Shown here: piece by piece, positions 40,259-50,079 of the stretch
How positions within the stretch are numbered: the stretch's first letter is position 1
How the letters are laid out: each line of letters begins with the position of its first letter
From: Cellulophaga baltica
GTDB taxonomy: Bacteria > Bacteroidota > Bacteroidia > Flavobacteriales > Flavobacteriaceae
Assembly: GCF_018861125.1 (NCBI RefSeq)
Contig: NZ_JAHKQN010000035.1
Location: 1 to 64,000 of the forward strand
Reading direction: 5' to 3'
DNA length: 64,000 bases
Made by a program: the position numbers and the translations under genes
Notes under the pieces: model-generated
What the model was told of the DNA's origin: nothing
Seen by the model: only the letters and a program-made list of their open reading frames with translations
Database searches by the model: none

Positions 40259-42604
40259 TTAAAACACCACAACTTCATCTATAAATATTTTTGATGCTTT
40301 ACCTTCTTGATGGTGTTCTTCAGGAATTGGATTCACACTTTTAGCTTTCAATTTTATTGCTTTAGCTCTTCTAGGTTCAAAATCTATAACAGTTTTTATC
40401 TTGTTTCGACCCTGTGTATGGCTAATACCTAATAATTTAATGTCACTAATTTTCTCAAAATTAACACCATCCTCTGAACTACAAATCTCATAATTTTCAG
40501 GAACATAGATACCACCTATGGTAAACCTAAGACTGGTAATCTCTAGACTACTAATTTCTTGTTCTTCCGGGAAGATAATATCAACATTTAAATCTCCGTG
40601 AAATTTATTCCAATTTTTATCTCCTCTATTTAATTTTCCGTAATTTAAATCAACCAAGCCAGACATATTAGTTTCTTTTACATTGGTAGAATAATCAATA
40701 ACCATTGCACCAGCTGCTTTATGTATTGGAAAGTACTTTTCAGACACATTACTTACTTGTTCTTTTTCTTTAAACGAGCTTGCTTTTAAAATCGATGTTT
40801 CTGTTAAAATAAAAGGGTTGGTGTACTTCTTAGATTTCTGTGTTGGAATACTACCATCAGTAGTGTAATAAATATCTAAATCGTTAACTTCAGTATGTAA
40901 GGTAACATCAACATTACCCTCTTTATACCCTTCATGATCTATAACTACATTAAAAGCACTAGTCGCATAATTGACTCCTTTTTTATCTAATCGTTTATTT
41001 TGCACAATTAGCCTGTCAGTAAAACAATCCCAATTTTTAGATTTCGGCTGTGTCCAACCGTTTTCAGCAATGGCATACAATCTTGGAAAAGTCATGTATG
41101 TTAGTTGATCCCAGTTGGTAATCGATTCTGTCCATAAATTACCTTGAAGTCCTAAAATATGCTCGCCTTCTTCAGTCGTAAGGCTATCTGAAATTACTTT
41201 GTAATTGTAAGTATCTTTTAAAAAACTATACGCATATCCTAAATTAGGTTCTAAATCGTCATCACCTTGTTTTAAATCTAAATAGCAATATTTTGCTGGT
41301 GACATAATCACATCATGACCTGTTTTCGCTGCTTTAATTCCTCCTTTTTCACCTCGCCATGACATTACTGTTGCACTAGGCTCGATATCACTCTCCAGAA
41401 TTTCATCCCAACCAATCATTTTCTTATCATGAGAATTGACAATTTTCTCAACTCTATTTGTAAAATACCCCTGTAAATCATGACTACTTTCAAAATTTTT
41501 ATCTTTTATCATTTTTTTACACTTAGGATCCTTTTCCCAAGATGATGTATTACACTCATCACCACCTAAATGAATATAATCAAAAGGAAATAGGCTTGAA
41601 ACTTCATTTAGCACATCACCTATAAACTCATAGGTTTTTTCATTACTAGGGCAATAAGTATTGTTTTTATTTACACCACCAGTACCTACATAAAAAGGAC
41701 CTTCAGCACATGATAATTCCGGATAAGAAGCAATTGCCGCTAAAGAGTGGCCTGGCATATCTAGTTCAGGAATAACTTCAATATAGCGCTCTTTTGCATA
41801 AGCAACTATTTCTTTAATATCCTCTTGAGTATAAAAACCACCGTAGGTAGCTTGTTGTCCTTCTTTTTGCTTTGGCCTTCCCCACCAATTAGATGTTGTA
41901 TCGTCTTTCGCATTTCTGTTTAAACGCCACGCTCCTATTTCAGTAAGCTTAGGATATTTTTTAATTTCTACCCTCCACCCATTATCATCAGATAAATGCC
42001 AGTGAAAACGATTTAATTTAGCTTCTGCCATAAAATCGATAACCTCCTTCACTTGGTCTTTATCAAAAAAATGACGCGAGACATCTAACATATACCCTCG
42101 CCATTTAAAAGCTGGAGCATCTTTTATACTAATTACAGGAATATGCCATTCAATATTCTTTTGTATTTCTTGAGCATAAAATTCTATTGGTAGCACTTGA
42201 GCAAAACTTTGTAATGCATAGAAAAAACCAGCACCCGATGAAGCTTTAACATCAACATGAGTTTTGCCTACTATAATTTCATAACCTTCGTCTTCAATTG
42301 TATTTTCTGTTTTAAATTCAATAGTTGCTTTACTTGATTTTATACCAATACGTGGCGTCCAACCTGAGGCTTTTTTAAAATTGCTAAAAAAGTTATTAGC
42401 AATTTTTAATTGCTCATTATTTTCAACCGAGATAATGGTTTTTCTATTCAAATCGAAATAGCCATGCCCTGGAATTACTTCTGTTGGCATCGGAATTATA
42501 TCTACCTCACTCGTCTGTAAACCAGATGTACACGAAAACAATATAAAAACACTACATAAACCTAACAGGAATTTAATTACGTTGCTTTTATATAAATTTA
42601 TCAT
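40259..42604 (-). CDS. GH20 beta-N-acetylhexosaminidase, lipoprotein
   Basis: A 781-aa protein with lipobox FSC (Cys about 25), GH20b N-terminal domain (about 35-145), GH20 TIM barrel with the catalytic pair Asp-Glu in HLGGDECN (about 348-354), then a chitobiase C-terminal-type Ig domain and a discoidin-like C-terminal region with SSLEITSLRFTIGG. It removes terminal beta-linked GlcNAc or GalNAc. 12 bp after the GH92 gene in one transcript. Confidence 0.9.
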   Translation of the reverse strand: MINLYKSNVIKFLLGLCSVFILFSCTSGLQTSEVDIIPMPTEVIPGHGYFDLNRKTIISVENNEQLKIANNFFSNFKKASGWTPRIGIKSSKATIEFKTENTIEDEGYEIIVGKTHVDVKASSGAGFFYALQSFAQVLPIEFYAQEIQKNIEWHIPVISIKDAPAFKWRGYMLDVSRHFFDKDQVKEVIDFMAEAKLNRFHWHLSDDNGWRVEIKKYPKLTEIGAWRLNRNAKDDTTSNWWGRPKQKEGQQATYGGFYTQEDIKEIVAYAKERYIEVIPELDMPGHSLAAIASYPELSCAEGPFYVGTGGVNKNNTYCPSNEKTYEFIGDVLNEVSSLFPFDYIHLGGDECNTSSWEKDPKCKKMIKDKNFESSHDLQGYFTNRVEKIVNSHDKKMIGWDEILESDIEPSATVMSWRGEKGGIKAAKTGHDVIMSPAKYCYLDLKQGDDDLEPNLGYAYSFLKDTYNYKVISDSLTTEEGEHILGLQGNLWTESITNWDQLTYMTFPRLYAIAENGWTQPKSKNWDCFTDRLIVQNKRLDKKGVNYATSAFNVVIDHEGYKEGNVDVTLHTEVNDLDIYYTTDGSIPTQKSKKYTNPFILTETSILKASSFKEKEQVSNVSEKYFPIHKAAGAMVIDYSTNVKETNMSGLVDLNYGKLNRGDKNWNKFHGDLNVDIIFPEEQEISSLEITSLRFTIGGIYVPENYEICSSEDGVNFEKISDIKLLGISHTQGRNKIKTVIDFEPRRAKAIKLKAKSVNPIPEEHHQEGKASKIFIDEVVVF

Positions 42605-42616
42605 GTATGGTTTGGT

Positions 42617-44848
42617 TTAGTTTTTAAATAATTCTTTATTAGGTGTGTTGCCTAATACAAAATGTAATTCACCACCTTCAAGTATTTGTTGGTGTGTAAT
42701 TGTATCTACATTATAAATTTCACCATTTAAAATAATACTCTGAATGTAAAAATTGTCTTTCGATTGGTTTTCTGTAGTTATTTTAAACAATTTTCCATCG
42801 CCTAACTCAACAGTTGCTTCACTAACATATGGTGATGTGATACTGTATACACCATCAGCAGGATTAATTGGATAAATACCTATTGATGATAGCACCAACC
42901 ATGCAGACATTTGACCGCAATCTTCATTACCACAATAGCCATCTGGTTTAGTGGTGTATTGAGTGTTTATAATTTTACGAACCATTTCTTGGGTTTTCCA
43001 TGGTTGCCCAATAGTGTTGTATAAATACGAAACATGATGACTAGGTTCATTACCATGTGCATATTGCCCAATCATACCTGTACTAAAAATAGGCAGTTTA
43101 TCATCTTTAGCTGGGTAATATGTAAACATAGAATCTAGTTTTACCGTAAATTGTTCTTTACCTAAAGTCTCTACCAAACCATCAATATCATGTGGTACAA
43201 ACCAGAAATACTGCCAACCGTTACTTTCACAAAACTCTTTCGTATAATTTTTCGCATTAAACGGACTGCTAAATACTCCTTTATCACTTTTTGGTCTAAA
43301 AAATGTAGATGATGTATCGTATAAATTTTTCCAGTTATTTGCTCTTTTTGAAAAAGTATTTGCAATTTCTGTTTCCCCTAAATCTTTAGCCAATGTAGCT
43401 ATACACCAATCGTTATACGCATATTCTAAAGTTTTTGAAACTGACCAATTTTCATGATCGCCACCAGTTGGCACATAGCCCAATTCCATATACGTATCAA
43501 TCTGTCTTCCTTTTTCAGTTGCAGATGCTACACAAGCTTCTAATGCTTTTTTAGCGTCTAAAGGAATGCCTTTAAAATAAGCATCAACCAACACAGGAAC
43601 GGCGTGGTAACCAATCATCATATTCGTTTCATTCCCAGCTAAAGACCACACTGGCAACAAACCTGTTTCGTCATAATGTGATAAGAATGACTTCAACATA
43701 TCTTCCGTTTCACTTGGCGCAATAAGTGTATATAATGGGTGTGTTGCTCTAAAAGTATCCCAAAGTGAAAATGTGTCGTATTTATTGTATCCTTCTGCAG
43801 TATGTACTTCACCATCTGCTCCTTTATAAGCACCATCTACATCACTAAGTAATGAAGGTGTTAAGAACACATGGTACATATTGGTATAAAACAATTCTTT
43901 TTGCGCCTTAGTACCTTCAATTTTTATTTTAGAAAGATAAGATTCCCAAGTATTTGATGCCTCTTCAACTGTTTTATTAAAATCCCAGTGAGATAGTTCT
44001 TTTTCTAAATTTATACGAGCACCTTCAGTACTTGCTGAAGACATGGCTACTTTTACTTGTATCTTGTCATTATCTTCAGTTTTATAATCAGCTACAATTC
44101 TAGTAAATTGTCCATTAACCGTTAACGCATCAATAACTTCCTTTTCGTTTTTATATAATGAAGCTTTATCAAAAGGTTTTGAGAACTTCATTACAAAATA
44201 AACGCGTTGATCGTTTGCCCATCCTTTAGATTTTCTGAAGCCAGAAATTGTTTGGTTATCTTCAATCGTGATTTCCGTTTCCATTGGTTTATCCCAATTT
44301 AAACTGTATCCTAAATCTAAAATAATTTTACTTTCTTCATCTTTAGGAAATGTATATTGATGAAAACCTACACGAGAAGTCGTAGTTAATTCTGCCTTGA
44401 TACCTGAACTTAATAAATCTACTGTATAATAACCCGGACTAGCTTTTTCTTTATCATGTGAGAATTTAGAATAAGGTCTGTATCTACCCTCAGGAGTTAA
44501 ACTCTCTGTAAACTTACTATTTAAAGGCATTACCAATAAATCGTACATATCACCCGCACCAGTACCTGATAGGTGTGTATGACTAAAACCCGCAATTGTA
44601 GAATCTGGATAAAAATACCCTGCAATTCTATCCCAACCTGGCAATCCGTTATCAGGACTTAGTTGCACCATACCAAAAGGGACTACTGCACCTGGATACG
44701 TATTTCCAGGACCATCAGTACCTGTAAATGTATTTACGTAGTTGGTTAGTTTTTCATTTGAAATCACTTTCTCTTGATGTTTTTTCTCCTCATTACAAGA
44801 AACAATACTCAAGAATACTAGTACCAGTAAATAGCTAAAATATTTCAT
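42617..44848 (-). CDS. GH92 alpha-mannosidase, lipoprotein
   Basis: A 743-aa protein with lipobox VSC (Cys about 18), N-terminal beta-sandwich (YVNTFTGTDGPGNTYPGAVVP) and an (alpha/alpha)6 barrel. GNEPSHHVSYLYN (about 585) and CGNEDCGQMSAW (about 630) are family signatures; calcium-dependent removal of alpha-linked mannose is the family activity. This is the canonical sequence of the two GH92s here. 5 bp after the upstream gene. Confidence 0.9.
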   Translation of the reverse strand: MKYFSYLLVLVFLSIVSCNEEKKHQEKVISNEKLTNYVNTFTGTDGPGNTYPGAVVPFGMVQLSPDNGLPGWDRIAGYFYPDSTIAGFSHTHLSGTGAGDMYDLLVMPLNSKFTESLTPEGRYRPYSKFSHDKEKASPGYYTVDLLSSGIKAELTTTSRVGFHQYTFPKDEESKIILDLGYSLNWDKPMETEITIEDNQTISGFRKSKGWANDQRVYFVMKFSKPFDKASLYKNEKEVIDALTVNGQFTRIVADYKTEDNDKIQVKVAMSSASTEGARINLEKELSHWDFNKTVEEASNTWESYLSKIKIEGTKAQKELFYTNMYHVFLTPSLLSDVDGAYKGADGEVHTAEGYNKYDTFSLWDTFRATHPLYTLIAPSETEDMLKSFLSHYDETGLLPVWSLAGNETNMMIGYHAVPVLVDAYFKGIPLDAKKALEACVASATEKGRQIDTYMELGYVPTGGDHENWSVSKTLEYAYNDWCIATLAKDLGETEIANTFSKRANNWKNLYDTSSTFFRPKSDKGVFSSPFNAKNYTKEFCESNGWQYFWFVPHDIDGLVETLGKEQFTVKLDSMFTYYPAKDDKLPIFSTGMIGQYAHGNEPSHHVSYLYNTIGQPWKTQEMVRKIINTQYTTKPDGYCGNEDCGQMSAWLVLSSIGIYPINPADGVYSITSPYVSEATVELGDGKLFKITTENQSKDNFYIQSIILNGEIYNVDTITHQQILEGGELHFVLGNTPNKELFKN

Positions 44849-44853
44849 TAATT

Positions 44854-46500
44854 CTATCTAAGTTTATTAACTTTTATATCTGCATTATTTGCAATATGTC
44901 TCTTATAATCTTGTGTGTACAACGTTGCAATTGTGCTATATTTTTCTGCTAATTTATTATAATCTGCCCAAGCTTTATCATATGCTTTGATCCACTTTTT
45001 AACATCTTTAGTGTTTCCATTATCATCAGCATATTTCATATAGACAAGTGTTCTATATATTTTGTATAGTTTTAAACCGTACTCTGCAGAACCAATCGCA
45101 TGATTTTTAGTTTCCTCACTGTCCCAATCGATAGATTTAGCCAACTTAACTATTTGTTTCCATTTTGCAATAGACTCGTCTTTTTGAACTAAATTTCTCT
45201 TTTGTTCTAATTCACCTTTTACCACCATTGGCCAAGCAATACCTTGGTCTCTTGTCCACCATGGGTTCATATCTCTATATGTTGAATTTCTACCTCTAAC
45301 TACTGCTTCAGCAGAAAGTAAACATAGTTTTCTAAATTTAGTAACATCGTCATCTTTTAAATGTAGGCGTTCAGTTGCATATCTATTAAAAATAAATTCT
45401 TCACTCTTATCTGTATTTTGACCCCACTGTGCCATAACCCATGAATTAAGATCACACCATAATTCATCTTTTATATACGGACCTTCCCATCCGCCTCCCC
45501 GAGACCATGTCCATACACCTGCATACAATTCTGGTTTTGTATCAACAAATTCTTGAATACTATTAATTTGTTCTTCCGGCATTCTTGCATGTTCTTCAAA
45601 ACCATTAATAACACCATTAGCTATATAATTTGGGTATGCACCTTTACCTTCATATTCACGAGCAGATTGCACTTCAATAATTTGTTTATGACGCCCTTTA
45701 CCAATTACTTTACTAAAATTATTAGCTCTATGAAAATCACCTTCACAATGTTTAATACTAATAATTAAATTTTTATGTGGTTCTACACCTTCACTTACCG
45801 CCAAATAATCGTCCATATTTGTATCAAAAGCACCCCAGGTACGGAAAATAAGTTGCTTATCTCTTTTTTCGCAAATCTCTTCTTTTAAAATATTTATTAA
45901 AGGAATTATTGTTTTCTCTGGGTTTGTTTTATCATCTATTGCCCCTTTGTGGTATGGTGCATCATGTAAATATGTTTCTCCTATACGAACTACCAATCCG
46001 TCTAGATCAGGAAATTGCTCAAACATTTCATTAATTTGAGCCCTGACTAATTTTTTAGTTAGTTCATCATTAGGGTTACCAAATGTATCTTCAATCTTGT
46101 ATTTTTCGATTAAACGTTTTGGAAATAAAACCAAATCTGACATGGCGTAAATAGCCATATCTTCAGCTTTACAAGCCGCATGCATTTTTTTAATTTGCGC
46201 TGCTTTTTCATCTACCCATTTACGATCTTCCGTCCCTTTGGGTAAAATATCTTTATCTACAGACTCCCAATTAATAGCTAATGCTGGTGATTCAAAAAGA
46301 AAATAAACCTTGCCATTATAGCCCATTTCTTTTATCACCGCTGGGTCATTATATTTTGTTTTATATGGTGCTTCGCCTGGGTTGTGATGTACCATATCTA
46401 AGATTAATGGTTCAGAATTTTGAGCCAATAACCTTAACGCAAAAGCGAAAAAAAATGAAAAAAATAATAGTAATGAACGTTTTTTGGTTGTCATCCCCAT
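44854..46500 (-). CDS. secreted glycoside-hydrolase-like protein, family not identified
   Basis: A 548-aa protein with a signal peptide (MGMTTKKRSLLLFF...; an internal Met at 46494 is an alternative start; cleavage near LLAQ). Middle region looks like a TIM barrel: LVVRIGETYLHDAPYH, LIFRTWGAFDTN, WTWSRGGGWEGPY; followed by a helical region like those behind GH67/GH115 barrels (LNSWVMAQWGQNTDKSEEFI). I cannot assign a CAZy family. It begins a transcript after the terminator at 46745 and precedes a GH92 gene by 5 bp, so a role in the same glycan is likely. Confidence 0.6.
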   Translation of the reverse strand: MGMTTKKRSLLLFFSFFFAFALRLLAQNSEPLILDMVHHNPGEAPYKTKYNDPAVIKEMGYNGKVYFLFESPALAINWESVDKDILPKGTEDRKWVDEKAAQIKKMHAACKAEDMAIYAMSDLVLFPKRLIEKYKIEDTFGNPNDELTKKLVRAQINEMFEQFPDLDGLVVRIGETYLHDAPYHKGAIDDKTNPEKTIIPLINILKEEICEKRDKQLIFRTWGAFDTNMDDYLAVSEGVEPHKNLIISIKHCEGDFHRANNFSKVIGKGRHKQIIEVQSAREYEGKGAYPNYIANGVINGFEEHARMPEEQINSIQEFVDTKPELYAGVWTWSRGGGWEGPYIKDELWCDLNSWVMAQWGQNTDKSEEFIFNRYATERLHLKDDDVTKFRKLCLLSAEAVVRGRNSTYRDMNPWWTRDQGIAWPMVVKGELEQKRNLVQKDESIAKWKQIVKLAKSIDWDSEETKNHAIGSAEYGLKLYKIYRTLVYMKYADDNGNTKDVKKWIKAYDKAWADYNKLAEKYSTIATLYTQDYKRHIANNADIKVNKLR

Positions 46501-46744
46501 AATAGTTGTAAAAGTTATAAGTATATAAACTTATGTTATCTTACGAATTTTGTATCATAATTTAGACCAATAACTTTTGCGCTTCGATAATCAACTACTA
46601 AATTTATGGAAATATAAAATCTTCTTTTTATTGCAACAGGACTTTGACTTTTTATAAAAGAATCTTTTTAAAGTGAGTTTTTAACCGAATAAAACTTCTT
46701 AAGCTAATTGAATTACAAGCAAATATTTGTTTACGAAAAGAATA

Positions 46745-46786
46745 AAAAACAAGTTTGCTCTATAGAACATAAAGCAAACTTGTTTT
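46745..46786 (-). terminator. intrinsic terminator dividing the glycan locus
   Basis: AAAAACAAGTTTGCT and AGCAAACTTGTTTTT form a stem. On the minus strand it lies 10 bp past the GH43 stop, so it ends the upstream transcript (63.9 to 46.8 kb). Confidence 0.75.
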
Positions 46787-46795
46787 TCAATTATT

Positions 46796-47719
46796 TTATT
46801 TTTCTCCCAAAGTATATTTTATGGGTACAATTGTACCGTCTTTATTGAATGACATTTTATCAAAACAAGCTGATCTTTTATGAAAAGAACCTTCATTTAC
46901 ATCACCTCTGTGATAAAAGAAATACCATTCATCTTTAAATTCAATTGCTGACGTATGATTTGGAGCATTGGGTGCATTTGGGGCTAATTCGCCTTTTAAC
47001 TCTGCGTATTGTGGCAGAGGATTATCAGCCATCCAATATTTAGTAACAGGACCAACTCTAGCGCTAAAATAGTAGATCTCATTTCTTTTGAAAATATGAA
47101 CTGCTTCGCTTACTGTTTCTTCACTTAGCCTAATCCAAGGTCCATCAAGTTCTGTCATGTTATCTTTTAATTTTGCTCCCATAATGTGCGTTCCTTTTTC
47201 TCCAATATTTACTTTATGATCGTTTCCATAAATATAGGCTTGACCGTCATCATCAACAAAAACAGTAGGGTCAAATATTGTTGTTATTTTTTCAGTAACC
47301 GCTTCTTCCCAAGGACCAATTGGTGTTTTACTTTTTGACACCCCAATATGTGTTTTATCAAATGGAAAATAAAAATAATACCAACCACCTTTATAAGCTA
47401 CATCAGGTGCATTCATTTGACCGTTTGCCCAACTATACTCTCTTGGTTTTAGAACTACTCCATGATTAATCCACGTATTTAAATCTGCAGATTCTAGAAC
47501 AACATAATCTTTCATAGTTTTATATGAAACTGCATCTTCTACATCTCTAGAACAATACACATATACTGTATCATTAAAAACTTCTGCAGCAGGATCTGCA
47601 GCATAAACAAAGCCTTTATCTTCCTTATTCAAGATCGGATTTTGTGCATTTGAGTAAATTACAAAGAATAATGAAAAAATTATTGCTATGATCGAAGGCT
47701 TTACAAACATAGTTTTCAT
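46796..47719 (-). CDS. GH43-type glycoside hydrolase
   Basis: A 307-aa protein with a signal peptide (cleavage near SNAQ) and a single five-bladed beta-propeller. Catalytic acids of GH43: Asp in AADPAAEVF (about 42), Asp in IFDPTVFVDDDG (about 147), Glu in TVSEAVHIF (about 206). Members cleave arabinose, xylose or galactose links; there is no extra domain to narrow it. 19 bp after GH20. Confidence 0.85.
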   Translation of the reverse strand: MKTMFVKPSIIAIIFSLFFVIYSNAQNPILNKEDKGFVYAADPAAEVFNDTVYVYCSRDVEDAVSYKTMKDYVVLESADLNTWINHGVVLKPREYSWANGQMNAPDVAYKGGWYYFYFPFDKTHIGVSKSKTPIGPWEEAVTEKITTIFDPTVFVDDDGQAYIYGNDHKVNIGEKGTHIMGAKLKDNMTELDGPWIRLSEETVSEAVHIFKRNEIYYFSARVGPVTKYWMADNPLPQYAELKGELAPNAPNAPNHTSAIEFKDEWYFFYHRGDVNEGSFHKRSACFDKMSFNKDGTIVPIKYTLGEK

Positions 47720-47738
47720 ATTTTATTTATATCATAAA

Positions 47739-50057
47739 TTAAAACTTAGTAACCGAGCTACTAATTGGTTGCAATTCTTCACCTTGCAATGCAAAAGAAA
47801 CATCAATCATACGAGGATTTGTACTAGGCTTGTATTGAATTGTAATTGGGTGCCACCCTTTTTTTAGTGCTACTTTTCCATATTTCTTTTTAGGTCCGTG
47901 GTAACCGCCATTATCAACGATCAACTGATCTCCAATAAATAATAAGTTTCCTCCATCAGAGCGAGTTTCAAACTCATAGATACCATCTTTTTCAGCATTG
48001 AAATACCCTGAATATGATATTGAAAAGTTTTTCTCTTCTTTGAAATCACCTAACACAATACTATCAACCTTATTAAAATTAGCTGTAGTTGGGGTTTTCA
48101 TATCTTCTACAGTTTTAAATTTCCCTTTTGAAACAAATCTTTTTAAGCCATTTTCTTTTGGTGTACTTTCTGAAGCTTTGATAAAATCTTTATGAATTAC
48201 TTTAGCCTTTTTTAAATCATTGAACTTTTCACCACGGTAAGATCTTGCTTTAATTTCAAGCGTGTCGTTAATTACTTCTGGAGCACTTACTGAAAACGGA
48301 GCTTCATATTTAAGTGATTCTCTTGTTGGTGTACTTCCGTCAAGAGTATAATAAATTTCAACATCATCTAAAGGGTAAGCCAATTCTAAATTTACTAAAG
48401 TACTGTCTACACAAGCAATATCTCTTTCTAAACCTTTGACCGCTGGTATGTAATAATACACATCTAAAACATCTAATCGATCATATTGCTTTTCAACTCT
48501 TGCATTAAATGCTTCAAAATCTCTTTCTTGAGCAACCCATCCATTTTCAGAAACGGCTAACATTCTTGGGAATGCCTGGTATTGTAATCTTTTATAACTC
48601 GGAATCCATTCTGACCAAAGGTTTGCTTGTATACCTAAAACATTGCTAGCTTCAGCTTCTGTAAAATTCTCAGGAATTGGCTCGTAATTATAAATTTTCT
48701 CTAAAGTATTTCCTTCATTAAGATAATCAAAATAGTAAGCATCAGTAGGTGTAATTACTAAATCGTTTCCATTTTCTGCTGCTTTTTTAGGTGCTTCTGG
48801 TCTCCAACCTCTCCACCACATAATTGTAGCCTCTTTAGTTAAACCTCCTTCAACGATTTCATCCCAACCCATGAATTTCTTTCCTTTCGATTTTAAAAAT
48901 TGCTCAATATCTCTATTGAAGAAAGATTGTAATTCATGCTCATCTTTAAGGTTATTTTCTTTAATTACTTTTTGACAAGATGGACAAACTTTCCACGAAT
49001 CTACATTAACCTCATCACCACCAATATGTACATATTCAGAAGGGAATAACTCAACAACTTCACTTAACACATTTTTCATAAATTCATAAGTTGTATCTTT
49101 CCCTAAACAAGCAGGGTGTGTAAAAACAGTATCCCAACCTGATTGTCCGTTACATGATAAAAAAGGATAATTATCTATTGCTGCTTTGAAGTGACCAGGC
49201 ATATCAATTTCAGGTATTACGGTAATACATCTATCATCAGCATAAGCTACAATTTCTTTTATTTGTTCTTGCGTAAAGAAACCACCGTACTTACGTTCAC
49301 CATCAATCTCTTTAAATTTAGATTGGTCAATAGTGTACAATTCATTTTCTACAGCTCTTGTATTACAAATTGTGTCTTGATTATTTGGTATTCTCCAAGC
49401 TCCTTTTTCAGTTAAAAGCGGGTATTCTTTTATTTCAATTCTCCAACCTTGATCATCTGTCAAGTGCATGTGGTAAGTGTTCATTTTGTATAAAGCCATG
49501 TGATCTAAAAAGTCTTTCACTTCATCAATTTCAAAAAAGTGACGACTAAAATCCATATGCATACCACGCCATTCAAAACGAGGTTCATCTTCAATACTAA
49601 CACTTGGTACATACCAATCTGCAGTAACCTTTTCTTTACTTTCAATAGCCACTGGCAATAATTGTCGTATGGTTTGAACAGCATTAAAAAAACCATTTTC
49701 TTCTGTAGCTGTTACCAATATTGAAGTTGGCGTAACTTCTAAAGTATAAGCACCATCTTTCAAGCCTTCTACATTTTCAAAAACAATAGCATTTTCTGTT
49801 TTTTCATTTTTTATTTGTAAATGATAACCAGCTGCAGTATTAAATAAACCTAAAAGATAGTTTACTGCTTTCTGCTGACTTTCGTCTTGCATTATCACTT
49901 TAGTATCAGATTCAATTTGAAAAGAACTTTCATTTAATTCAAAACTTACTGGTTTTGGCAATAATGAAATATCTTCTTGTTTAAAAGTTGGCTTAGGCTT
50001 TTCAGAGCATGAAGCTAAAAACAATGTGATTACTAATAAGGCTAAATAATTTTTCAT
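47739..50057 (-). CDS. GH20 beta-N-acetylhexosaminidase with C-terminal PA14 domain, lipoprotein
   Basis: A 772-aa protein: lipobox ASC (Cys 16), GH20b domain, GH20 barrel with HIGGDEVN (about 339-346), an Ig-like chitobiase C-terminal domain (about 540-600) and a PA14 domain (about 665-760, with FETRSDGGNLLFIGDQLIVD). PA14 usually binds carbohydrate, so it could keep the enzyme on its substrate. Closest in layout to enzymes on host- or algal-type glycoconjugates. 22 bp after the sulfatase gene. Confidence 0.9.
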   Translation of the reverse strand: MKNYLALLVITLFLASCSEKPKPTFKQEDISLLPKPVSFELNESSFQIESDTKVIMQDESQQKAVNYLLGLFNTAAGYHLQIKNEKTENAIVFENVEGLKDGAYTLEVTPTSILVTATEENGFFNAVQTIRQLLPVAIESKEKVTADWYVPSVSIEDEPRFEWRGMHMDFSRHFFEIDEVKDFLDHMALYKMNTYHMHLTDDQGWRIEIKEYPLLTEKGAWRIPNNQDTICNTRAVENELYTIDQSKFKEIDGERKYGGFFTQEQIKEIVAYADDRCITVIPEIDMPGHFKAAIDNYPFLSCNGQSGWDTVFTHPACLGKDTTYEFMKNVLSEVVELFPSEYVHIGGDEVNVDSWKVCPSCQKVIKENNLKDEHELQSFFNRDIEQFLKSKGKKFMGWDEIVEGGLTKEATIMWWRGWRPEAPKKAAENGNDLVITPTDAYYFDYLNEGNTLEKIYNYEPIPENFTEAEASNVLGIQANLWSEWIPSYKRLQYQAFPRMLAVSENGWVAQERDFEAFNARVEKQYDRLDVLDVYYYIPAVKGLERDIACVDSTLVNLELAYPLDDVEIYYTLDGSTPTRESLKYEAPFSVSAPEVINDTLEIKARSYRGEKFNDLKKAKVIHKDFIKASESTPKENGLKRFVSKGKFKTVEDMKTPTTANFNKVDSIVLGDFKEEKNFSISYSGYFNAEKDGIYEFETRSDGGNLLFIGDQLIVDNGGYHGPKKKYGKVALKKGWHPITIQYKPSTNPRMIDVSFALQGEELQPISSSVTKF

Positions 50058-50079
50058 TTTTTAAGGTGTTATTTTGGTG

